DNA from: Eutypa lata
Taxonomy: Eukaryota; Ascomycota; Sordariomycetes; Xylariales; Diatrypaceae
Assembly: GCA_022661535.1 (NCBI GenBank)
Contig: JAKULF010000001.1
Span: forward strand, 248,001 to 312,000
Direction of reading: 5' to 3'
Length of the DNA: 64,000 nt
The translations under genes and the position numbers were made by a program. Shown piece after piece: positions 46,656-57,990 of the stretch; the stretch's first letter is position 1; each line of letters opens with the position of its first letter. The notes below the pieces were generated by a model. The model had not been told where the DNA came from, searched no databases, and worked only from the letters and a program-made list of their open reading frames with translations.

Positions 46656-48802
46656 TGTTCTAGTTAGGAAGGATACAAATCTGTTGCGAAAATGGTTCTC
46701 ATAAACTGTATATTGGGGGAGCTTAGAAGATGGACGGCAGTATTAATGACTGGAATGAAATGTGATGTTTGTGTTTCGGACAGAGAGATGCCTTTTAAGA
46801 GTTCTTTTGGGTATGAATAAAGGTGAGATTCATTACATACACCCACCTCCTAACTGAATAACGCGGCTGGCTACCTAGGATGTATCTAGATAGGACTTCA
46901 TTGAATAAAAAGAAGCAAAAGCTTATGGTCGCAGTGTCTCATCCATGACGAAAATGACGAAGCCCCTTTGACTAGCCTATGAGAAAGCTGCTATTCCTCA
47001 GCGTGGAACCGGGGGCCAGGGCTGTCAGTGCTCTTTTTAGTGCGGGGCAACCTTGTCGCTAGGTTTGCTAGGTGCGTACCTACCTTGTAGGTTCGCTCCA
47101 TAGTGGGGTTTTGCTATCTGAAGTCGTGACCCCTCAGCTCTTATTATTCTACTACATACATGAGGCATGTAGAATATTCACTTATACACCTATTTAAGGG
47201 ATTTCCTAAAGATGGAATTTCTCAGATGAACCTGACGCCGAGCTATTTTATCAGTTGTCGTTGTAAAAAGCTTTAAGTTGTATTCTATAGTTATTCGTTA
47301 CCTATATCTTGTCTCAGATGGAGCTTATTGGTGTTATTCAGCTCGGGCTGCTCGGGCTGTCGGGGTATGGCATACAAGTAGGTATTGTTTGGTGATATTA
47401 AACACATGTGTGTAGCGGTGAGACAGGGGCGCGGTAGTACATATTCAAATATTTGGCTGGAGGGTAGAACTTGTAGATTTACAGATGCTACATACGTATT
47501 ACCATATATGAACCCCTTCATTTTCCCCACGTATGTACCTGTGTACTTGGGTGAGGGCTATGTGGTAGACGTAGTTACCTTAATGCTTAAGATTGACTTA
47601 AACACGCCATGTTCCATGAAACTTCGCATCTCGGCAGGGCAACATGGGGTCTAAATGAACTTTGAAAGATTAATTCTTCATATTTGGACCATGAGTTCGT
47701 AAATAGGGTCTATACTGAAGCTTGTCAAGCTTGTTTTAGTTCCTGTCTTTTAACTGGCTGCTCCGGCTAGCTCCACAACATTATTCCGCGGTGAGAAGTA
47801 AGGAGCAGACACCGGGCATTAACCACAGCCTTAACCATTTCACCTATCTTCTACATCCAGCCTCATAAAGGAGAGAAAGTACCTTTTAGCAGTCCATTAA
47901 AAGCACATAGCATAGCAGTAGCTTATGCAACCAGAAACAGTGACGTTATTCATAAGCCAAGCTTCAGAGTACGGGCATCGAGAATGGCATTCTTGGTAGC
48001 AGAATCACCATCATCCAGAAGAACTAAGTGGTAGCTTTCAAGGGAATTTGAAAGTATCCGGTGGTCATGAATTTCTTGAAGAATGAACCTCAAGGGTGTC
48101 TCCAAGGGCGTAGCATCAACAAGTAGCAGTCATCGCTCCACAACCAGCTCATACATACTATGTAGTTCAACCCCTTTGGATCGCGCCTCCTTTTGGAGTT
48201 TACATGCAATAGATGCGAGTTCCTCTAATATGAGACTCTTATAGACTTCTGATAGCACTTTGCTATATATTTATAACTTACGCTTCTTCCAGGTTATGTA
48301 AATTCCGGATCAACATCCGTTGCATTGCTCAAGAGCGGAGGTAATGGTATCGAGTAACACATTGGCAAAGGGGGGCGGGTAGTCCGATCCCGAAAGATAG
48401 GCATGGCGGTCTCAATATCTTTTAGCTAAAATTCTCAGGAACAAACATCAAACGTTCTTGTTTCTTACTATGTGCTACTACTATAACACGAGTGTAACGA
48501 TACCGTTTACGTAATAAAATACACTTGCAAACAATGGTAATTGTATCAAGTCCTCGTGACTAAAAACGAGATAGATTGTAATGACCATCCGGGCCTTAGT
48601 TGCATTGGAGTTAGCCGAACACCGGCGCAACATATGGTTACCCACTGTATTGAGATAAGTAAACTAACTAGACCCCACCATATATGTGGATGACTCAGGT
48701 TGGAATGTACGGCACTGTGAATTACTCTGTACTTGATCAATCCAACTCAATTCAACGGTCAGATCAAAATATCGTATTGTAAAAACGGTAGCGAGACACA
48801 CA
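46656..48802. other. divergent intergenic region
   Basis: 2.1 kb between the b561 gene (-) and allantoicase (+). No gene is supported. The last 400 bp contain three GATA-factor-type words ahead of allantoicase; otherwise the region holds AT-rich DNA and a few TAGG runs. Confidence 0.55.
48395..48658 (+). promoter_or_regulatory. GATA-factor-type sites upstream of allantoicase
   Basis: AGATAG at 48395-48400, AGATAG at 48569-48574 and AGATAA at 48653-48658 fit the HGATAR consensus bound by AreA/NIT2 nitrogen regulators, which activate purine-degradation genes in related fungi. Six-base sites are common by chance, so this rests mainly on the gene's known regulation. Confidence 0.3.
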
Positions 48803-49956
48803 ATGATCGAGGACATCGAATATCAGCTTGAGCCTGTCAAGGCGACTCGTGTCTCTTCTGATGACATCGACAAGACCTTCCGATCAACCTCCATCGGTAA
48901 GTGAGCACAGCAAGTGTTGAATGTGATCCGACTAGCCACGTGATCGTAACAGAGCAATAGGCTGACAAGGACGCAACCATAGACTTGATATCTGGAACTC
49001 TGGGCGGCAAAGTCTTGGGATTTTCAGATGAGTGGTTCGCAGAGGCGAACAACCTGGTGACCCCTATACCTCCCATAAGGCAGCCGGGTAAAATGGTCTA
49101 CACTGGTGCCTGGTACGATGGGTGGGAGACGAGAAGACACAATACAGAAGCCTTCGACTGGGTTGTCATACGGCTCGGTGTTGCATCCGGTACCGTGGTG
49201 GGTGTTGAAATTGACACGGCGTTCTTCTCGGGTAACCACGCTCCGGCTATCTCAGTAGAAGGAACCTTCAGCCAGGATGATGACGAGGTCCTTTCCTGGA
49301 AAGGAGGGAAAGGGAAGTGGGAGCCTATCCTAGGTATTCAGGAGGCCGGACCTTCGCAGCGATTCGGCTGGAAGCTCGATGAACCTACGGGGAAGCAGTA
49401 CACGCACGTGAGGTTGAACATGTACCCCGATGGCGGCATCGCGAGGTTCCGGCTGTTCGGACACGCAGTGCCAGTATTCCCCGAAGACACAGAGGCGATA
49501 TTCGATCTTGCCGCCGCTCAGAACGGCGCTGTGGCAGTTTCCTGTAGTGACCAGCATTTTGGAACCAAGGACAATCTCATCCTGCCTGGTCGTGGAAAGG
49601 ATATGGGAGATGGCTGGGAAACGGCACGATCTAGAACCAAGGGACATGTCGACTGGGCCATCATCCGGTTAGGAGCACCGGCGCTCATCCAAAGTTTTGT
49701 CATCGACACAGCATATTTCCGGGGCAACTTCCCCCAAAAAGCGAAGCTTGATGCCATCGAGTGGAAGGGAGAGGGAGAGCCGGCAGCAGACGCAGAGGGG
49801 TGGGTTGAGGTGCTAGGACCTAGCAAATGTGGACCTGATCATGAGCATCCGTTTCCTAGCTCTGTCACGAACAGAACCTTTACTCATGTAAAATTGACCA
49901 TCATTCCGGATGGTGGTGTGAAACGACTGCGTGTCCTAGCTAAAAGATCCATCTAA
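48803..49956 (+). CDS. DAL2: allantoicase
   Basis: Two exons, 48803-48896 and 48983-49956, giving 355 residues. The intron is GTAAGT to TAG and 86 nt long. Allantoicase hydrolyses allantoate to ureidoglycolate and urea, letting the fungus use purines as a nitrogen source. The protein is two tandem allantoicase repeats. The first (about 31-170) includes LGGKVLGFSDEWFAEANNL, YDGWETRRHN, DWVVIRLG and IDTAFFSGNHAP. The second (about 185-355) includes GDGWETARSR, DWAIIRLG, IDTAYFRGNFP and a FTHVKLTIIPDGG end. Length and both repeats are normal. It lies 680 bp upstream of the co-directional ankyrin-DIL gene, with no sign of joint function. Control by nitrogen regulators is likely. Confidence 0.95.
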
Positions 49957-50637
49957 CGGCTAGCTCTGCCATTGGTAGAAAATTTATCATTCAGTAATAA
50001 ACTACCTAATGTGAATTTGATTTATGATCTTAGAAAACAATTGCATTGTAACTAATTTTGGAAGAAGTATGACCTACGTATAGTATACACTCAGTAGATA
50101 GTTCAGGGAAACTAGATTCCCCTTGTTGGATTTCTGTCTATTGCATATCAATAGCAGGATATCAGGGGCTGAATGAATCCTTAAACAGCCTTTCTTATTC
50201 AATCAGGTTGAAAATTGGCTGTTAACAAATAGTAGGACAATAATTTAAACCGAGATATACAATTTTCAGCCTCTCTGTTCACAATAGACAAGCTCCAGCT
50301 AGTAACTAGAGGCTACATACCTGCCTACATAATGTAGAGCGGACATTCCAGGTATAATTTGATTGGTGAAGTGGCGCACGGACCACTTTGCTCCTTATCG
50401 GTTTGACTCTGACGCATTGTCCGTCATTCCCTTGCCCCTTAGTCTACACTACAAGTTACTTGACAACCTACCTAACTTAATATAATGCAAATAACCTACC
50501 GATTAATATCTACGTCGCATCAGGACAACATCTAAGCCTACATACCTACAAACCTACATATGGTGACCTAAAAGAATACACCATATCAAGCATGGTGCAC
50601 TGTCCGATTATAACTTGAGAAAACCCATACATGTCCT
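49957..50637. other. intergenic spacer
   Basis: 680 bp between two co-directional genes. AT-rich, with CCTA/TAGG words near 50310-50560. It must contain the allantoicase 3' end and the promoter of the ankyrin-DIL gene. No gene is seen. Confidence 0.55.
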
Positions 50638-53302
50638 ATGGTTCCTAGCCATGCAACCATGGATCTTGGAATCTCAGACGGCGGGGGATTTGGCGGGGAG
50701 GAACAACAGCATGACCAACAACCAACAGAGAAGCCTCGCGACTTACCAGCTGATCTCCCGAAATCCCTAGATGATCGAAGAAGTTTCCCTACCGAGCTTG
50801 CTCCAGAAACCGAGTTCTACGATGGCTGGCAAGGTCCGTCTATCCGTTTTAAGCATTTACAAACAAAATAATGAATGCATTTACTAAACCCCATGTCCCA
50901 ACAGGCCAGTCTCAATTCCTGACCACCCCCGTGGTCGCAAAACCTCTCGCTTTCGATAATCTCACCCTTGATGATCCTAACTACGAAGAAGACTTGACCA
51001 AGGGGATGCCTGATAGCGACACGCGCTTGATGGAAATGCTCGCAGCTCAGGCACAGCACCATGGTGGCGCTTTCGAAGACGAAGATGCCATCGCGGCAGA
51101 TGAGAAGCTCTCCGATGAGGAAAAGAGGTCTATGCTACAGAAAGCCTTGACTATGTCGGCTAGCAACGGTGATCTTGGACATGTCAGAAGTATACTAGAA
51201 GGCAAGGCCAGACCCTTTGTCGATATCAATGCACAAGATGAAGATGGCACGCCTCCGCTGGTCTATGCAAGCTGCTTCGTTAGTTTAGATGCCTAATCTT
51301 GTTAGTTATAACATGACTAACTGTACCTAGGGTCATGAAACCGTGGTGCAAGCATTAGTAGATGCTGGCGTCAATGTGAACAAGCAGGATCGCAATCATT
51401 GGAGTGCCTTGATGTGGGCTATGACCAACAGACATAAAGGTATCGCCAAGATTCTACTCGATAATGGAGCCTCTCCCGAAGCCAAAACATCCTCAGGAAG
51501 AACCGCCTTCGACTTTGTCCCCCCTGATAGCGAAATGTCCTTTTATCTCCACGATAACGGTTACAATATTGGCAGTGCTGGTGTCACCGATGATTTCTAT
51601 AGCCCTGGATTCTCCCAAGATAGGTTCGAGGAAGAAATGGCAGAAAATGAAGTTCGCCGGCGCATGATGATGGAAAGTGCAAGGGATCTTGAAGTCGACA
51701 TAGGAAACATGGGCATCGATGATCAGCCAGAGGTAAGTGGTGCTACTCTTGGATATTGTCAACAGTTAGACCTCCTAACACTTACAACAGGCTGGAGACG
51801 AGCTCGATGATCAACAAGAGTTTGACTGGACGCGTTGTCTTCACGACCAAATGTTCGTCTTCCAGGAAAGCGACCTTAACAGGATATTAGATATCGTTAT
51901 TACGAATATGCAGCCACAGAGATCACCTAGTCAAAAGCCCGTCCCGGCTAATATGATTTTCCTAAGCGCCCGGTACGCTCACTACCATGCTAGTCATGAC
52001 TTGCTAGACAAACTGCTTGTCACAGCTCACAACAAAATCAACGACGCCGTTGAGAGACACCAATGGGATATGACCATTCTAGCATTCTGGATGTCCAATG
52101 CAACTCTATTGCTCCATTATCTAAAGAAGGATGTGGGGTTAGTCGAAGCTACAACCGAATTTCAAGCACAACTCTCCGAGCTTATTAATGAAATATTTAT
52201 TCTTATCGTCAGAGACGCAGAGAGGCGGTTAGACAAGGTTTTGGACTCTGCAATGTTAGACCACGAGACGATTCCCGGTTTGGAGGACGTCACTTTCCAG
52301 CATGAGTGGAAGCTTTTCAAACGGAAAAAGGAGGTGAAAGAAGAGCCACCCGAGAAGAGATTCCGACCCCCTTCGCCAAAACAGCGCGCAAAGCCCGCCC
52401 CTCGTAACGTAACCTCACTTCTATCATCTACTCTCTTCGTCCTTGATCTCTACGATATCCACTCAGTCATAACATCACAAATTATATCTCAATTACTCTA
52501 CTGGCTAGGGGCAGAGCTCTTCAATCGAATCATGAATACCCGGAAATACTTAGCAAGGACAAAGGCGATGCAGATACGCATGAACGTGTCCGTTTTGGAA
52601 GAATGGGCTAGGATGAACAATCGCAAACCGGAGCACTACGAGAATGGCGAGACCAATGCATTGGGCGAGACTACAGTCGAATCTGCCCGAAGGCACCTAG
52701 CTCCCGTGATTCAGCTCCTTCAATGGTTACAGTGTTTCTCTTCACTTGATCCAGACGATTTGGAAGCCCTAGTAGGGACGCTACAGCAGCTGAAGCGGCT
52801 GAGCCCACAACAACTGATCTACGCCGCAAAGAGCTACCGGCTAGAAGTTGGGGAGAAAGGACTGCCCAAGAGTGCTATGAAGTACCTCGACGCAATCCAA
52901 AAGGAAGCAGCACTAAGGAGGGATCGGAGGCGGACAGCTTCGCCAATGCCTCCATCAGATAGCACACCATCCACGCCGCCTAGGAACACTAAAAACAACG
53001 GGCACAGTGCAGAAACGCCGGGGAGTGTGCAGGGAACGCCCAATCCGGACCTAGACGATGATGACATACCCGAGGGCCTGAACTTCGACCCGTCGATGAT
53101 GCTCCCCTTCTCGTTGCCCTCGGTCACGGACATGCTGGTGTCGTACGGCGCCGGGTTCGGCGGCGTGAACCGCGAGCGCGAGAAGAAGTACATCCCGAAC
53201 ATCCCGGCCGAGTTCCTGGAGAAGCTGGAGGGCGGGGGCTCGAATAGCAGCAGGCCGCCGCTGTACGGGGAGAAGGACTGGGAGAACGAGGAACTTTCCT
53301 AG
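50638..53302 (+). CDS. ankyrin-repeat and DIL-domain protein
   Basis: Four exons: 50638-50833, 50905-51278, 51331-51732 and 51791-53302, giving 827 residues. Introns start GTCCGT, GTTAGT and GTAAGT and end AG; all joins keep frame. Residues 1-65 are acidic and disordered. Ankyrin repeats occupy about 140-260 (including DEDGTPPLVYASCFGHETVVQALVDAG spread over exons 2 and 3). A dilute-type (DIL) domain, the globular cargo-binding fold of class V myosins, covers about 400-685, with a helix-rich core around 535-570. The C-terminal 140 residues are disordered, then acidic. There is no myosin motor, so it is probably an adaptor for vesicle or organelle traffic; that role is inference. A second ATG seven codons in (50659) is an alternative start. 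Confidence 0.85.
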
Positions 53303-56300
53303 AATGAAAGATGATTAAAAACAATTCATTCGTCTAAATCATATGTCCGTCCTCTCTTATTATTACACACGTGTGTGTTTGTTTGTTCTATAGAGATGTA
53401 TAATACCCCCGTGAAAATAAAGTCACTGTGGTAGGGTAGGCTATGGGTATGCATTATATCTTGAGCCTGGTGATGTATATCTTCATCTATTATGAGGTAG
53501 TCGAGAATTAGTTAATAGCACATAGTTACGTGCCTTCCCTTGCGTGTTGGAAGCTGCCTCATCTGTCATACATAGTAGCAGAGGAAGCTATGTCGTTCTC
53601 ATGTGATTCTATGATAGGTACAGCTCTTAGCCCTCTTTAGGTAGAGGAGGTATTAGCTGCGAAGCAAAGAGCCTCGGGAATACTGTGTGCCCATGTGCGT
53701 TAGCCAGCCTTAAAGTGGGGCGAGGACCGGGTGAGTTCTTCGGTGAGGACTCAGGGGTGGATAATTAGACAAGACTCATAGATACCATATGTTCTCAAGT
53801 GGTCACGCATAGTCTTGTATCATTGCTCCTAAACCCCGACATCCACCCTTAGAATCCTCTAGCAAGCTACGTCTGTCTATTCTCAAGCATCCACGCCCAT
53901 AGAAGATACCGCGCAGGTCATAGAGGCGTAGTCAGAGCAGTTTATCCTCATAGGAGTATGCAGAAAGAAATTATATTGGTTTAAGCTTCATTCTGTCTAA
54001 AGTAGCTATCAACTGAACGGCTATTCTCTCCCCTCGAGTGCTGAAGTTTCATTCGTAAAATACCGCCCGCCAGCTCAGGGGCAAGACACCGTGTCCTTAT
54101 GCCAGTGCTCGAAACCGCCTCGAGACACTATCATAATTTGAAACCAATTGATCCCAGTGAAGATTAGTAGTGCGACTGATGTGGTAACCATCCTCTACCT
54201 GGAAAAGATGTCCGACTTTATGAAGACGCGGCAGGGTATGATGTCTAGTTCAGCGCCAGGAGCAAAGCTTGGTACTTTCCCAGGAGCCAACGCTAAAGCT
54301 GCGGGTACGGCTGAGTCTTGGTCCCCCTTATTACTCTCCTCAGGTGGAAATTATTTGACCAGAAGCTACGCCCACAACCCAGAACTGGATAGAAAAGGCC
54401 GAGTTAAGTAGTTCTAATTCTAACATTCCTCTGATTCAGAAGCTGGAGTGCTCCCAGGTGCTGCTCTAGATTATCGGATGCTTAGAAGTATGTACATCCA
54501 TATGTAGGTGTCGAAGTCTTGCTGAGGAGTAGGTAAATCTAGTCAACAATGGAGGGAAGAGTGAAAGAGCCAAACCACCTGTTTCTTCCCATGAACTAAA
54601 CAGATAAAATGCTTGAACTGCCTGCACCTACCTACTTACTTATGTAGGCATGGACGTATCTTAGCGTGCCCATTGCATCAAACAATATTTGTTTGTTTGG
54701 TGATTTGCTTGGTTGTATTTGGTCAGGTCCGTGGTTTTGCGTGTTTGATCAAAGCAAACAACGTCCGAGGCATATTCTAAAGTTATATCTAATATAGTTT
54801 AGGCAATCACAGATAGCATATACATTTTGGTATGAGGAATCACGTTGTGGTTACCTTACACATCGTACTGAAGCATTCCGCATTATCTTGTATATTATAA
54901 TATCCCGTCTTTTATAGGAGGCTGATGAGATCAGGCCTCCTAGAGGATTCAGGGAGCTGAGAACACGAAGGATAGTCATGGAGGTTGAAGACTTATTAAT
55001 AAGAGAGTTCTTCATCCGGCCGTAATATGGTACTCTCTTCACAAGTACACTTCGCAGCGTAGTTGCGTTGTCGAGAGTAGGTCCTCTCCACCTAGCCTGC
55101 TAGTCATTATCCAGATACTTAAGGCCTCGGTGGTGCCATGAGTCATGAGTATAGATTCCTTTCTAGTTCTGTCAAACTAACATAGCACCCCGAGTAGCCT
55201 ACCGAGATAGCGTGGATGAATCTACCTACTATCAAACTAGTCGGGCCTTGCGGCTAGAATACCTCGTGGCATGAAGCGGATATATCCGTAGTAGCTGAAG
55301 CTTACCCTGTCGTATATCAACCAAAACTACTAGTATAACGGGCGGTGAGAGTGGTGGTCTACGACAGGAGTAAGCAAAGCTGAACAAAGTCTCAACGATG
55401 CAGTTCCTTTACTATCTCATACAAGCAGGTGGATGCACAGGCTCCAGCATCAACTAATACATGTTGGTCTATTACTATGTACTAGGACTGATTCTTAGGC
55501 GAGCAAGCTATATCATCAGCCTTGTTGTAGCCCCATGTCCTAAAATAGCTTCGCCCACTGGGCGCCGCCATTCGCTCTAGTCCTAGTACCCACGTGTTCC
55601 CGAGGGTTCTGGCCAACAGCGTCAAGCTCTAAGTAAGCTTTAGTACACAAACCGGTCCTGTGGTAGTGGAATCCAGGATCTGAAGTCGGCCGAGAGAAAG
55701 AAAGAGTGAAATAGCAACACAAAAAAATGAGGAAAAAAGGTATAACGTCATTGCTGGTCTGCTTAGTACCCACCTATGTATTGCAATATATAGAATCGGG
55801 CCATTCAACCCAATGGAATAGAGGCCCGCCCGGTCCTCACTTGCGCAGACATACGGCGACGCTTTCTACTGGAGCCGAACCCTTCTAGTGAGCGAGATAC
55901 TCATCGTTTTGGATTGGATCGGTAAAATTGCCTAAATATCCACGTGAGTTGAGTGTTCGACGGTATAAATGCCTCCCTCCAAATACTACCGCCGGAAGCT
56001 TTACCACCGCGGACCCGAGTGTTCCGGGTTGACAAGAGTGGTGGCGAGTAATAAACGACTTCTGTAAGTGTGTGGGTGGACGGGATACCCCGCCTCTAGC
56101 CACACCTTAGCTAGTCGTTACGTTATGCGTTAGATTCTAGATAGAAATTGAGTCCGTATCTACTTAGCTAAATATGTCTATCCTCAGTGTCTAATGCACA
56201 GTTCGCAGGTTAAAGAAGGGGAGTTGAATCGCTGATATGCGAACATGTATGGAGGAAATATCTTTTGAGATAAATGTTACATTTACATTTACAAGCCGCG

Positions 56301-57990
56301 GCGGACGTCGGATATCCTGGCGGAAGATCCTGTGAAACAGAAGATCGATTTCGAGATAGCAACGACATGATCGGCGGTGATCGGCAGAGATGGGGTATCC
56401 TGGTACTTCCCAAACCTGGAGCTTGCTAAATTAGGAAGCACACAAAATGTTTTGCCTCCAATGGCCAGGCGCATCACTCGGTCCTTCCAGAACAGAAAGG
56501 TGCAAAATGGAGTGGCACAATCGACACAAATGGACGATGCGGCGGTATCGCGAGCCAGGACTACCTACGGCGGAACAATACTAGAACCTGGGGTAGTCCC
56601 GCGCAGGCAGGGAGGGCACCCTGGGGAGACCCAAGTGGCAGGAATCGACAACGTTGCGAGTAGGCGGGGTTGTCCTTGGACTCACAAATGATGCGGCAGT
56701 TCTTGACGAGCGGTCTAAAACATCGTGGGTTCGAAAGTATATTGGCGTTTGTACGTGGCTATAGATAACATGGGCTGTACAGTTGTGGAGCGAATATACC
56801 ATACTTGGTAGGTAGGTATTCTTATATCTCGAATGAAGCTCACGATAACAGTTATCATAACGCCATCTGAACGTTACAACTAAAGTCCCAGCGACTGTGC
56901 TCTAGGGCTAGCTAAATACAGCAACTCGATAGATATGTGTTCTGCTAGTAAGGTATGATATGACGCAAATCATCCCAATATGATCTGATACTGTCGGAAA
57001 CTAGATAAATGGGAGATCGGCTTGAACTGTTGTGAGAGCTCTAAAAGAAGAAATCGTGTCACGTACCGGCTGCTGGCACTATCAACTACCGCCCACTGAA
57101 GGTAATACCTACAGATCACCGTGAACACACTGGAATTGCGTGTAAATTGTAAATTGGCACAGCCAATTGGGATAATGTAGTATTGGGGGTCTAGCCAAAC
57201 AGACAACGACGTGCCTTGGTCCAAATGTTCGCTAACGCCTTGAAGAAGCAAGTGTCTCTTTTAGCAACCCGTGGGTTGAATCCCCGGTTAGTAATGCGGG
57301 CTTGTAGGCCCGCTCTATGATACCCTGGTTAGACCCTGTGGAAACATGCCAGAAAAAGGCAAAACACTTTGTATGCTTAACGTTAGAACATGATCGAATA
57401 GAATGCCAAGCACATGAACTACCTACTCCACGGTGTAGGTAGCTGAAGATTGGCTCCTTTTGTCCAGAGAGAGTAGGTGGGCCACTTCGGAGGACTGGAC
57501 TGAGGTACGAGTCAGTTTGGTACGATGTGCTATACCCGAGTCATAAAGCACATCGCCTCCCTCGATATTGTAAACTAAATTCTAGCTGCTTTCTTTTTCC
57601 GGTTTGATCCCACACTGAGCCTTTCGACCTGGAAGTATATTTGGTATATAATAGCCGGAAGTGGTATATCTGGCTTTCAAGCTTAGAGAAAGTTCACAGG
57701 CTTACACCTACGCCAACTTTTATCCTGTAAATAACCGACCTGCTTGACAAAACATTGCAACATTGGAGGGGTCGTGGATATTGAGATTACACTCTAAGTT
57801 ATTCTTGGATCTCCCAAGATCAAGTACAGCAATACGTTGATTGCGTTTACTTGGTTCCGGCATTCCCTGATGCTGATGACATAAACCGTTCGGGTTGTTG
57901 TTGGGTTGCCGGTGAAAGCGGTCGAGACTACACTACAAGGACATATCCAAACAGCCAGGATCAAGCCATACCTTCTGTATCGGTGCCAAA
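53303..57990. other. gene-poor intergenic region
   Basis: 4.7 kb without a supportable gene. Open frames near 54148-54411 and 56377-56691 have no family motifs. There is a T-arm-like segment with an adjoining 6-bp GC hairpin at 57261-57313 and a second T-arm-like word near 56725, possibly relics of tRNA-derived repeats. The end of the stretch holds the leader of the TBC gene, where an in-frame stop near 57915 precedes the first ATG. Confidence 0.5.
57296..57313. repeat. short GC hairpin
   Basis: GCGGGC and GCCCGC arms surround a six-base loop, a perfect 6-bp stem next to a degenerate tRNA T-arm-like segment. Confidence 0.5.

Noticed and set aside
56377..56691. 104-codon frame considered as a transposon fragment
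   Set aside because: No reverse transcriptase, integrase or transposase motif is visible and there are no terminal repeats.
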